44,973 nucleotides of DNA, from the IMG/VR virus record IMGVR_UViG_3300025121_000080, positions 1 through 44,973 of that record; one strand, given 5' to 3'. Positions 15,697 to 23,587 of the stretch are shown here, piece after piece (the first letter of the stretch is position 1; every line of letters starts with the position of its first letter). Both the position numbers and the translations under genes were made by a program. A model generated the notes under the pieces. That model was not told the DNA's origin. It searched no databases and saw only the letters and a program-made list of their open reading frames with translations. The stretch is from a virus.

Positions 15697-16373
15697 TGGC
15701 TTTATCTAGTTTTCTTATGCAAGAGTTAATCAAGCGTGTGCGCCCTGGACAGCGTATATGCTCACTTGGTTATCCGGACATAATTGCGACTCCTGATGAA
15801 GTTAGTGCAATCGTCGGGAATGTCAGCTTAAAATATCTCGATAAAAGTGTCAGTAAGAGACACGGCGTTAGTTACCTGCTCCCTGACGCACAGGACTTCT
15901 TCAAGTCACTGGATATTGAATTGGATGTGTATGATGTGGTGAAAGAGCGTGGATGCGAGATAATCTGCGACTTGAATCATTCTTTACATACCATTGAAGA
16001 GTATGATGTGGTCATAGACGTAGGCACAATGGAGCATTGTTTCAACATCGGCCAAGCCTTGATGAACATGGCTTCACTGGTAAGATTGAATGGATATATC
16101 ATTCATGAAAACCCATTTTTGGCTGGTAATCATGGATTTTATGGTATAAATCCAACTCTCTACACGGACTTTTACGAGCAAAATGGTTTTGAGATTGAAA
16201 TGGTTAAACTGGCTGATATGCACGGTGGAACATACATCCATGATGCGCCAAGGACAAAACGATTTCAGATAAGTTCGCCACAGGAACTATCGTGCATTGC
16301 AGTAGCAAAACGCAAGGTTATTAAAGAGTTTACCTTTCCGATTCAGACGAAATACAAGGAGTTAATTAAATGA
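15696..16373 (+). CDS. Class I SAM-dependent methyltransferase-like protein
   Basis: 225 residues. The N-terminal part (Arg-Ile-Cys-Ser-Leu-Gly-Tyr-Pro-Asp) and the central Tyr-Asp-Val-Val-Ile-Asp-Val-Gly-Thr-Met-Glu-His resemble motif I/IV of Rossmann methyltransferases that use a 'Gly-Thr-x-Glu-His' loop. The following Asn-Gly-Tyr-Ile-Ile-His-Glu-Asn-Pro strand also fits. ATG at 15696 was preferred to the in-frame TTG one codon earlier; it overlaps the previous stop. The substrate is unknown. As the last enzyme before the scaffold gene, it completes the modification cluster. Confidence 0.65.
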   Translation: MALSSFLMQELIKRVRPGQRICSLGYPDIIATPDEVSAIVGNVSLKYLDKSVSKRHGVSYLLPDAQDFFKSLDIELDVYDVVKERGCEIICDLNHSLHTIEEYDVVIDVGTMEHCFNIGQALMNMASLVRLNGYIIHENPFLAGNHGFYGINPTLYTDFYEQNGFEIEMVKLADMHGGTYIHDAPRTKRFQISSPQELSCIAVAKRKVIKEFTFPIQTKYKELIK

Positions 16374-17146
16374 GCATGGACGACATATTAAACGACACAA
16401 AACCAGAACCAGTTGCAACGCCGGAACCTACGCCTGTAGTCGCTGCTCCAGAACCAGCCCCCGTAGCGGCTGCGCCAGAGCCAACTCCTGCGCCTGTTGT
16501 TGCAGAACCAGTAGTTGCAGAGCCGATTGACGAAACTACGGGGATGACCCCGAAGGAAAAGGCTTTCTATGCTAAATCCAAGGATGAAACCCGCAAACGT
16601 CAGGAATTGGAACGTGAATATGCTGTTTTGAAGGCTCAAGTTGAACAGGCAGCCAAAGCACAGCAACCAACGCAACCAACCCAACCTGAAGCCCCAAAAG
16701 AGTTCTGGGAAGACCCTGAAGGTGCGATGAAAGCACAAAGGGAAGAAATACAGCGCATGGCTGTAGGCTCTCGTTTGGAAGTTTCTGAAATGCTTGCCCG
16801 TAGGGAACATCCTGATTTTGAGGAAAAGCTGGCTGTTTTTACTGAATTGGCTAAACAAAACCCAAATTTAGCTCATCAGATGCTTCAAAACCAAGACCCA
16901 GCCTCATTTGTCTATAAAATAGCCAAGAATCACAGCGATCTGCAACAAGCTGGAAGTTTGGATGGTCTTCGTGCCAAAATTGAAGCTGAAACCCGTATCA
17001 GGATTGAAACTGAGTACAAGATGAAGGAAGAAGCTAAGGCTGCTGAATTAGCCAATATCCCCCAATCCCTGACAGGGGTAAGAAGCACCGGAGCGAATAA
17101 GCCGGTCTGGAGTGGGCCACCGAGCTTCGATGAGCTTTTGCATTGA
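16370..17146 (+). CDS. Capsid scaffolding protein
   Basis: Predicted internal scaffold that guides coat assembly and leaves before or during packaging. The 258-residue acidic protein begins with a ~45-residue Pro/Ala/Glu/Val-rich repeat of the type Pro-Glu-Pro-Thr-Pro-Val-Val-Ala. Long charged helices follow (about residues 60-230), then a short C-terminal tail. This composition and the position immediately before the coat gene are standard for phage scaffolds. AAGGAG eight bases before the ATG; the start overlaps the preceding methyltransferase stop. Confidence 0.8.
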   Translation: MSMDDILNDTKPEPVATPEPTPVVAAPEPAPVAAAPEPTPAPVVAEPVVAEPIDETTGMTPKEKAFYAKSKDETRKRQELEREYAVLKAQVEQAAKAQQPTQPTQPEAPKEFWEDPEGAMKAQREEIQRMAVGSRLEVSEMLARREHPDFEEKLAVFTELAKQNPNLAHQMLQNQDPASFVYKIAKNHSDLQQAGSLDGLRAKIEAETRIRIETEYKMKEEAKAAELANIPQSLTGVRSTGANKPVWSGPPSFDELLH

Positions 17147-17161
17147 TGTGAATGGTCACTA

Positions 17162-17190
17162 TTGACATTATGTAAAATGAGGCGTATAAA
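17162..17190 (+). promoter_or_regulatory. Strong sigma70-type promoter for the major capsid gene
   Basis: TTGACA (17162-17167), 17-bp spacer, TATAAA (17185-17190). Transcription would begin near 17197, leaving a ~140-nt leader before the coat ATG. This sits in the middle of the late operon and gives the coat and small head gene their own high-level transcript, matched by the terminator at 18876-18901. Confidence 0.75.
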
Positions 17191-17196
17191 TCGCCC

Positions 17197-17335
17197 CAAG
17201 TGCTGACCACTCAGGGTCAATGAATTTGTAATATCGTAACAAGATGGGCCGTCTCCATTAAGGACGTTAGTTTACCGCTGCCAGGTATATGGGCATGTTG
17301 TGAAAAGACAATTCCTTAACTAATTGGAGATTATT
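17197..17335 (+). promoter_or_regulatory. Long leader of the coat transcript
   Basis: About 139 nt between the predicted start site and the coat ATG, with no ORF. GGAG lies six bases before the ATG. The length is unusual among the otherwise overlapping late genes and could stabilise the mRNA or regulate coat translation. No specific fold identified. Confidence 0.4.
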
Positions 17336-18439
17336 ATGGCTCAGACTTATGCTGTATCTGGCTTGACTCCTCAGCAGTGGGATAGTGATTTCTTCCGTGA
17401 TTATGTCCGTAGCTCACGCTATCGCAGATATATGGGAACGGATGAAGCCTCGATTATCCAACTGAAAGAGAGTTTGACCTCAAAGAAGGGCGATGCGGTA
17501 ACTTTCGCTCTTGTCAACGAACTCACCGGCAACGGTGTGACTGGTAACTCAACCCTGCAAGGCAATGAAGAACGGCTTGGCTCCCGTAGTCATAAGCTGA
17601 CAGTTGACGTTTTGCGTCATGCTGTCGCTGTTGACGATTGGGATGAACAGAAGTCCGTCATTGATTTGCGTGATGCCGCAAAAGTCCAGCTTCGTGAATG
17701 GTCGCAAAAGAAACTGCGCGACTCGATCACGTTGGCTTTGGGACAGATTGACGGCGTTAACTTCCTCGACGCAACCAACGCACAACTTGATACATGGACT
17801 GCTAATAACAGCGACCGCATCTTGTTTGGTGATGCAACCTCCAACTATGGTGCAGACTTCTCTACCGCCCTTCTGACGGTGAGTGCCGGTGCTACCCTGA
17901 CCCCTAATATGCTGAGTTTGATGAAACGGATGGCGCAAGCTGCTTCCCCGAAAGTCAAGCCCGTCTATAACAGGGAAATGGATCAGGAATGGTACGTGGT
18001 CTTTATCGGCCCCCGTGCTTGGCGTGACCTGACCGAAGACAATCCTACTACCAACGTATTGACACTCGCTAACCGTGATGCACGGGTACGCGGTGAAGAT
18101 AATCCCCTGTTTACGGGAGATTCGCTGGTTTGGGACGGCATGATCCTTCGTGAAATTCCTGAAATCGCTGTTCTGACTGCTGGTGCTGGCTCAGTGACGA
18201 CTTCTACTGGTGTATCGGTAGAGCCTGTCTATCTGTGCGGTGCTCAAGCAATTGGTGCGGCATGGGCGCAGCGGACTAAGAGTACAACTGAGACAACCGA
18301 CTATGGCTTCTTGCATGGTGTGGGTGTTCAGGAAATCCGCCGCATTGAGAAACTACGCTTTGGTACAGGTGCATCTGACCTTACGACCCCGAAAGATCAT
18401 GGGATTGTGACGGCCTTTGTCTCTGCACCGGCTGATTAA
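17336..18439 (+). CDS. Major capsid (coat) protein, N4-gp56 family
   Basis: Main shell protein, 367 aa. The N-terminal Val-Ser-Gly-Leu-Thr-Pro-Gln-Gln-Trp-Asp-Ser-Asp-Phe-Phe, the Thr-Gly-Asn-Gly-Val-Thr-Gly-Asn-Ser-Thr-Leu-x-Gly-Asn-Glu-Glu segment and the His-Ala-Val-Ala-Val-Asp-Asp pattern are those I associate with the N4-gp56/DUF4043 major capsid family (HK97 fold). The ATG at 17336 follows GGAG at six bases; an in-frame TTG at 17324 was rejected because it lies within the ribosome site. It follows the scaffold and its own promoter. Confidence 0.85.
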   Translation: MAQTYAVSGLTPQQWDSDFFRDYVRSSRYRRYMGTDEASIIQLKESLTSKKGDAVTFALVNELTGNGVTGNSTLQGNEERLGSRSHKLTVDVLRHAVAVDDWDEQKSVIDLRDAAKVQLREWSQKKLRDSITLALGQIDGVNFLDATNAQLDTWTANNSDRILFGDATSNYGADFSTALLTVSAGATLTPNMLSLMKRMAQAASPKVKPVYNREMDQEWYVVFIGPRAWRDLTEDNPTTNVLTLANRDARVRGEDNPLFTGDSLVWDGMILREIPEIAVLTAGAGSVTTSTGVSVEPVYLCGAQAIGAAWAQRTKSTTETTDYGFLHGVGVQEIRRIEKLRFGTGASDLTTPKDHGIVTAFVSAPAD

Positions 18440-18450
18440 GGAGAACTAAC

Positions 18451-18864
18451 ATGGCTACTCGTCAATCTACAAGAATTGCCAAGGCTGGTACTCAACCTAA
18501 AGGACTGCGTGTTGGTTTGGTTGCAGTCACAGGTACTTACTCGGTGGCAGCAGCTACTTCCCTTTCCGCTGGTGACGTTATCCAGATGGTGAAGGTTCCG
18601 GCTAACGCCCAACTTATTTACATGAAGCTGACTGGTGGTTCTGGTGATGCTCTCGTTACCGTGGGTGATACCGTGTCAACAGCACGTTATCTCTCTTCTG
18701 TGACGATGGGTTCCAACTCGTCCACTATCCGCACTATCAATACGATGTCTGCCCCGTACACCTACTCGGTTGACTCGACCATTGATATTACCGTTGGTAC
18801 GGTGTCCGTGGGAACGATTACAGGTGGTTTCGACATGACCTGTATCTTCTCTATGGATCCATGA
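18451..18864 (+). CDS. Small head protein, probable capsid decoration, 137 aa
   Basis: Immediately downstream of the coat gene with an AAGGAG ribosome site, sharing its promoter and ending just before the terminator, so it should be made in amounts similar to coat. The composition is Thr/Ser/Val/Gly-rich beta sandwich, typical of decoration or head-stabilising proteins. The N-terminus is basic (Arg-Gln-Ser-Thr-Arg-Ile-Ala-Lys). Family not identified with certainty. Confidence 0.6.
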   Translation: MATRQSTRIAKAGTQPKGLRVGLVAVTGTYSVAAATSLSAGDVIQMVKVPANAQLIYMKLTGGSGDALVTVGDTVSTARYLSSVTMGSNSSTIRTINTMSAPYTYSVDSTIDITVGTVSVGTITGGFDMTCIFSMDP

Positions 18865-18875
18865 TGTAACTAATC

Positions 18876-18901
18876 GGGGAGGAGAAATCCTCCCCTTTTT
18901 T
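18876..18901 (+). terminator. Rho-independent terminator after the capsid genes
   Basis: Perfect 8-bp stem (GGGGAGGA 18876-18883 with TCCTCCCC 18888-18895), GAAA tetraloop (18884-18887) and six T (18896-18901). It separates coat and decoration genes from the downstream glycosyltransferase and tail genes. Confidence 0.93.
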
Positions 18902-18919
18902 GCTATCAGGAGAACGAAA

Positions 18920-20338
18920 ATTACTCTTCCAATCTGGGATGAAGCAAACAAGCATCATTTAGCAAAGAATTATGTAGAAGCAGAACGCCTTTATGGTCTG
19001 GTACTTGAACAGAACCATGACAATCCCGGTCTTTTGGGAACGATGGGCACATTATTTTTAGAGACTGGCCGGATAGGTTTGGCTATCTCGTTTTTACACC
19101 GTGCGGCGGCGATGACTCCGCAAGCAGATATTTTGTGTAACCTGGCAATAGCTTATAAGCAGTCAGGCCAGCACGACAAGACATTTGAGTATTTCAAGAA
19201 AGCAGTAAAGAACAACCCTTCGGCAGAGATTCTTGGTAACTATGCTGGATTGTGGGTGAATTACGGAACCCCAGATGAGGCTATCAAACAAGCAAATAAA
19301 GCCTTGAAACTGGACAAAGACTGCCACATGGCGCACTGGAACAAAGCCCTTGCTCTATTGGAAAAGGGTGAGTGGAAAGAGGCGTGGGAAGAACATGAAT
19401 GGGGCTTGAAGCACAAAATAAGGACAGACCGGCATAAAGACCTGCCTTATTGGGATGGGACTAGCGGGAAGACGATTTTGGTCTATGGTGAACAAGGGAT
19501 AGGCGATGAAATCATGTTCGCCTCCATGCTCCCAGACCTGATGAAAGAAAATACAGTTATTTTAGAGTGTCATAAACGGCTTAAACACTTATTTGAAGAG
19601 TCTTTCCCCGGTTTGATTGTTTATGGCACAAGAGAAGACGGCGAATTAACGTGGCCTAACGATCACCAGATTGACTACAGAGTATCAATAGGTTCTCTGG
19701 GGAGGTGGTTCAGACAAGAGAAAAAAGACTTTCCCGGTACGCCTTATCTAACTGTGAATGACAAGGATTTGGTTCAACGCGGAGCCAAGATGAGGGTCGG
19801 GTTAAGTTGGACAGGAGGACTTAAACCCGGACGTATCGCAGCAAGGTCTGTTCCAATTCAACTTTGGGGTTCGATACTAGAACAGGATTGTGAATTTGTT
19901 TCTTTACAATACACGGATTGCGCGAAAGATATTGAGGAAACCGAACAGTTATACGGTATCAAGATAAAGCAGTTCGATGAAATAAAGGCTGATGATTACT
20001 ACGAAACAGCCAAGTTGGTAAATAGTTGTGACTTGGTGATTTCATGCTGTACCTCTGTTATTCATTTAGCGGGTGCTTTGGGAGTGCCTTGTTGGGTGAT
20101 GGTTCCTAACAAACCTGCATGGAGGTATGGCGTTAAAGGTGGGATGAGGTGGTACAGAAGTGTCAGGCTTTATCGGCAACCAGAAGGTAGTAAGGAAATG
20201 TGGCTTGCGGTAGTCGAGAAGATTGCACAGGATTTGGCTGAATTACGACAGGAGGAATCATGCAGTTCGTTTACACCGCAGGCGCATATAAATGTTATCG
20301 AGGGTACGAGTTCGTTAATTTCAAGCCAACAAACATAA
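18920..20338 (+). CDS. TPR-repeat glycosyltransferase-like protein with an unusual start
   Basis: N-terminal tetratricopeptide repeats (about residues 5-165, alanine/glycine/tyrosine TPR pattern) are joined to a glycosyltransferase-9/heptosyltransferase-like C-terminal half. That half has Tyr-Gly-Glu-Gln-Gly-Ile-Gly-Asp-Glu-Ile, a Leu-Ser-Trp-Thr-Gly-Gly strand and Cys-Cys-Thr-Ser-Val-Ile-His-Leu-Ala-Gly-Ala-Leu-Gly-Val-Pro. The first ATG (19040) and a TTG (19034) would cut through the first TPR. The frame is open upstream to an ATT at 18920 with AGGAG seven bases before it, which restores the full repeat, so ATT is the proposed start. Start uncertain; protein class fairly sure. Confidence 0.75.
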   Translation: MTLPIWDEANKHHLAKNYVEAERLYGLVLEQNHDNPGLLGTMGTLFLETGRIGLAISFLHRAAAMTPQADILCNLAIAYKQSGQHDKTFEYFKKAVKNNPSAEILGNYAGLWVNYGTPDEAIKQANKALKLDKDCHMAHWNKALALLEKGEWKEAWEEHEWGLKHKIRTDRHKDLPYWDGTSGKTILVYGEQGIGDEIMFASMLPDLMKENTVILECHKRLKHLFEESFPGLIVYGTREDGELTWPNDHQIDYRVSIGSLGRWFRQEKKDFPGTPYLTVNDKDLVQRGAKMRVGLSWTGGLKPGRIAARSVPIQLWGSILEQDCEFVSLQYTDCAKDIEETEQLYGIKIKQFDEIKADDYYETAKLVNSCDLVISCCTSVIHLAGALGVPCWVMVPNKPAWRYGVKGGMRWYRSVRLYRQPEGSKEMWLAVVEKIAQDLAELRQEESCSSFTPQAHINVIEGTSSLISSQQT

Positions 20339-20499
20339 CTGACAAGGCCACTGAAACGCTCTTGCTGTTGAACAAGGAATTCAAGAAAGTTGAAAATGAA
20401 AAAGAAGTCAGGAAAGAAGCCCCCAAAGAAGTGTTGATTGTTCCACGTGAAACAATCACTCTTAAAAATAAGGGTGGAAGACCGCGAAAGGTGCATTAA
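20260..20499 (+). CDS. Small basic-tailed protein, 79 aa
   Basis: Begins inside the 3' end of the TPR gene in another frame, with a strong AGGAGGA ribosome site. The first ~30 residues are aromatic and beta-like; the rest is a charged helix (Lys-Glu-Val-Glu-Asn-Glu-Lys-Glu) ending in Gly-Gly-Arg-Pro-Arg-Lys, an AT-hook-like motif. The stop abuts the next ATG. It could be a head-completion or DNA-contacting structural protein; no family recognised. Confidence 0.65.
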   Translation: MQFVYTAGAYKCYRGYEFVNFKPTNITDKATETLLLLNKEFKKVENEKEVRKEAPKEVLIVPRETITLKNKGGRPRKVH

Positions 20500-21192
20500 A
20501 TGTTAAAAATTTTCATCGGTTATGATCCGAACGAAACTGTTGCCTATCACGTATTGGCGCACTCAATCATGCGTCAGTCCAGCGTACCTGTCTCTATCAC
20601 GCCGTTGATTCTGAAACAGCTTCCAATGACCCGTCCCCGTGACGTTCATCAATCTACTGAGTTTTCCTTTTCCCGCTTCTTAGTCCCTTATCTTTGCGAT
20701 TACAAAGGCAAGGCAATCTTCATGGATTGTGACCTCTTATTCAGGATGGATATTGCTAATCTGTGGAAGCAGGTATCTGATAAAGAAGCCGCTGTGTCAG
20801 TGGTAAAGCATAACTACACGCCTAAATCAGAGAAATTCCTGAATCAAAAAAATTACGGATATGCCAAGAAAAACTGGTCTAGCCTGATGTTGTTCAATAA
20901 TGAAAAATGCACCAGTTTGACATTTGATGTTGTTAATAAAGAAACGGGTATGTATTTGCATCAATTCGAGTGGACAGACAACATTGGAAGTATGCCTGAA
21001 TCTTACAATCATTTGGTGGGCGAATATAAGCCTAATCCTGATGCGAAGATTGTTCATTACACCCTTGGAACACCTTGTTTTGCCAAATATGCCCATTGTG
21101 AATTTGCTCAAGAATGGCGTGATGAATATGAATTGATGGTGCATCACAACAAAATAGGTGAGTTTTCATTGCCTGAAAGGAACGCAGCGTGA
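20500..21192 (+). CDS. GT-A-fold glycosyltransferase (second copy type)
   Basis: 230 residues. The N-terminal Lys-Ile-Phe-Ile-Gly-Tyr-Asp-Pro-Asn-Glu and the DxD-like Phe-Met-Asp-Cys-Asp-Leu-Leu-Phe (about residues 75-82) mark a nucleotide-sugar transferase of the GT8-like kind. Ser-Phe-Ser-Arg-Phe-Leu-Val-Pro-Tyr-Leu just before is a typical acceptor-side segment. It is distantly similar in plan to the 11941-12594 protein but not a recent duplicate. It lies between head and tail genes, so it would be expressed late. Confidence 0.75.
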   Translation: MLKIFIGYDPNETVAYHVLAHSIMRQSSVPVSITPLILKQLPMTRPRDVHQSTEFSFSRFLVPYLCDYKGKAIFMDCDLLFRMDIANLWKQVSDKEAAVSVVKHNYTPKSEKFLNQKNYGYAKKNWSSLMLFNNEKCTSLTFDVVNKETGMYLHQFEWTDNIGSMPESYNHLVGEYKPNPDAKIVHYTLGTPCFAKYAHCEFAQEWRDEYELMVHHNKIGEFSLPERNAA

Positions 21193-21872
21193 CCACAAAT
21201 TTCACCAGAACGCGCAATCAACTGGCTACCAAGATACTGAGTAAAATCACTCAGTCTGGTTCCAATTCAGTCTCGTCTACTGATGCTGGTCTGGTATATG
21301 AAGCGATTGATCTGCGTTTGAAGGAAATGCAAAAGTTGGGGATATTCTGGAGGAAGGTAAACAAGACCCCTCTTTCTTTTACGATCACTGCCAATATAAA
21401 TTCTGCCAGTGCTTCTGCTGATGTTCTGTTTCCTGTAGCGATGTATGTCACAGATAACTCTGCCGATGTTGAAGTTGAGATAATCGGCATAAAAGAATAC
21501 GCAGACATTCAAAATAAAACTGATAGCGGAACCCCGACTAAAGTTCTTTGGAATGGTAGTGCAGAGTTCATTTTCTGGCCTGTTCCAATAGCGAATACCA
21601 CAGCAAAATTGACTTATGAAAAGCTGATAGACGACACGGCTGATACTACCGCACCAGATATTGAAGTCTCAATGATGAAATCCCTGATAGATATCATCGC
21701 TTACGATTTGGGAGATGATTTCGGTATAAATGAATCGAAGATGCGGAGATGGGAAGCTGCTGCTGAGAGAGCCGAAAGAAATATCCGTAAATTAGGTATT
21801 CAACGAGTAGCTTTGACTACGGTAGTGATTGATAGTTACGATAGCAAACCAGACGATTATGCGACAGTTTAG
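21189..21872 (+). CDS. P22 gp4-like head-tail adaptor (portal-bound tail factor)
   Basis: 227 residues; GTG start overlapping the previous stop. The pattern Thr-Arg-x-Gln-Leu-x-Thr-Lys-Ile-Leu ... Asp-Ala-Gly-Leu-Val-Tyr-Glu-Ala-Ile-Asp-Leu-Arg-Leu-Lys-Glu at the N-terminus, and the position before a gp10-like gene, match the gp4-type factor that binds under the portal and starts tail assembly. The C-terminal half has the helical Glu-Arg-Ala-Glu-Arg-Asn-Ile-Arg-Lys-Leu segment. P22 gp4 also has muramidase activity in some reports; no such motif is apparent here. Confidence 0.65.
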   Translation: MTTNFTRTRNQLATKILSKITQSGSNSVSSTDAGLVYEAIDLRLKEMQKLGIFWRKVNKTPLSFTITANINSASASADVLFPVAMYVTDNSADVEVEIIGIKEYADIQNKTDSGTPTKVLWNGSAEFIFWPVPIANTTAKLTYEKLIDDTADTTAPDIEVSMMKSLIDIIAYDLGDDFGINESKMRRWEAAAERAERNIRKLGIQRVALTTVVIDSYDSKPDDYATV

Positions 21873-23577
21873 AATCCCACTTGCCGGTTCATTTTCTACC
21901 CGTATAGACAAGTCTTCTACAGACACGTCTTTGGGTATTGCTGGAATTGGAGTGGCTGGAATAATGGTTGCAGGGAAAACCGCTGCTGCAAGTCAGAAAG
22001 ACCGCAGATTCCAGAACTGTTTTAATCATGTGATAGACCGCGTGCCTTATCTGTTGAAAAGACCGGGATTCGCGGCTTTGAACACCCCGGCAGCAGGGAA
22101 TATCGGGAGTTCAATAATGGTCTGGTCTGGTCAGGGAACCGGACAAAAAGTAATCACGGCCTTTGGAGCGACTAACTCGACCATTTATGACGGGACAACT
22201 TCACTCGGAACTATCACAGGGATGGCGACTGGAATCACTGAGACTTTTGTAGGAACTGAGGCTACTTTGGTAATCTCAAGCAATGACAATACTGCGTGGA
22301 GTGTTTCAGGTACATCTGTAACTTATGGTGGAGGTACTGGATTAACTTTTGTAGGCGATACTCATTCAAACACGACTGTTGATAACATAACCGTAAACAC
22401 AGCTACTCTAGGTCTGGTAGTCGGTCAATTATTGACGGGTACAGGATTCGCTGCGAATACCCGTATCGTATCTATCGCAGCAAACTCTATAGTGGTAAGC
22501 GTGGCAACTACTGCGACAAACGCAGGGGTAACGATTACCAGAACTTATCTCGGGAAAATCATAGACGCAGACTTCCCCGGAAACGCAGGTTATACCCTCG
22601 CAGGAACCTTTGCTCATATAGATGGTTTCGCTTGTATTATGACCAACGATGGAAAATTGTGGGCTAGTGACCTGAATACCGTTACCGCTTGGACAGCGAC
22701 CTCTTATGACTCCGCAAATGCTTATCCAGATAAAGGGGTTGGGTGTATCAGGCGAAAGAATTTCATCATGGCATTCGGGACAAATTCATTGGAATTTTTC
22801 TACAACGCTGGATTAACTCCTTTCCCTCTCTCCAAAGCCAAGTCCATGACTGAGAAGGTGGGTGCTTTTACGGGGGATGCAGACGCAGATACCATAGCAC
22901 AAATATCAGACACAATATTCTGGGGTGGAAGCCTACCGGAAGGTGGAATTTCAATCTATCAGTATGACGGGAGTATTTCAAGAATCTCGACCCCTGAGTT
23001 AGATGAAATGCTTGGATTGGTCGGGCCAAACAATATTTCTCTGACTACCGAAAGATGGTATGGGCTTTCCTTCGTGGTTGTGAATGCTAACTTAACTACT
23101 TATGTTTATTGTATTGAGGACAAGACATGGTGGGAACGACCCGGAACAAGACTTTGGTACAGATGTGCCGGAAACTCCATAGGGAATACATTATATACCT
23201 ATGGAATATCCAACACATCAACTAGTGGGAAAGTGTATGTGATTAACCCCACTGCATTTACTTTTCAGGATGACTCGGTTGCTTATACGGCTGTATGGCA
23301 AACATCTCCAGAAGATAATGGAACGAGCAAGAGAAAGTTCTGCGGTGAAATTGATCTAGTATGCGACAGGGAAATTGAAGCATCTGCACTGACGTTGATG
23401 TATTCCGATGACGATTACGAAACATTTACCACTTGGGGAGCGATAGATTTATCCGATGCACGACCAAGAGCAACAAGGTTGGGTTCGTACATAAGACGCG
23501 CTTGGAGAGGCGAACATTCAGCTAATACGCCATTCAGGATAAGGTATCTTGAGGGTCAGGTAGAAATAGGACAGTAA
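21859..23577 (+). CDS. P22 gp10-like DNA-stabilisation/tail hub protein
   Basis: 572 residues, predicted beta-propeller-type packaged-DNA stabilisation protein that caps the head-tail channel. The N-terminal Arg-Ile-Pro-Leu-Ala-Gly-Ser-Phe-Ser-Thr-Arg and Gln-Arg/Lys-Phe-Gln-Asn-Cys segments, followed by Gly-x-x-Leu/Lys-Arg-Pro-Gly-Phe, are typical for gp10-like proteins. About 100 residues (~110-220) form a Thr/Asn-rich inserted beta domain. The ATG at 21859 was preferred to upstream TTG/GTG codons that lie inside the gp4-like gene; the two genes overlap by 14 bp. Confidence 0.75.
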   Translation: MRQFRIPLAGSFSTRIDKSSTDTSLGIAGIGVAGIMVAGKTAAASQKDRRFQNCFNHVIDRVPYLLKRPGFAALNTPAAGNIGSSIMVWSGQGTGQKVITAFGATNSTIYDGTTSLGTITGMATGITETFVGTEATLVISSNDNTAWSVSGTSVTYGGGTGLTFVGDTHSNTTVDNITVNTATLGLVVGQLLTGTGFAANTRIVSIAANSIVVSVATTATNAGVTITRTYLGKIIDADFPGNAGYTLAGTFAHIDGFACIMTNDGKLWASDLNTVTAWTATSYDSANAYPDKGVGCIRRKNFIMAFGTNSLEFFYNAGLTPFPLSKAKSMTEKVGAFTGDADADTIAQISDTIFWGGSLPEGGISIYQYDGSISRISTPELDEMLGLVGPNNISLTTERWYGLSFVVVNANLTTYVYCIEDKTWWERPGTRLWYRCAGNSIGNTLYTYGISNTSTSGKVYVINPTAFTFQDDSVAYTAVWQTSPEDNGTSKRKFCGEIDLVCDREIEASALTLMYSDDDYETFTTWGAIDLSDARPRATRLGSYIRRAWRGEHSANTPFRIRYLEGQVEIGQ

Positions 23578-23587
23578 GGAGAAAATC

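Noticed and set aside
16388-16858. 156-aa minus-strand ORF
   Set aside because: Antisense shadow of the Pro/Ala/Glu-rich scaffold gene; aromatic and Arg-rich composition typical of an artefact.
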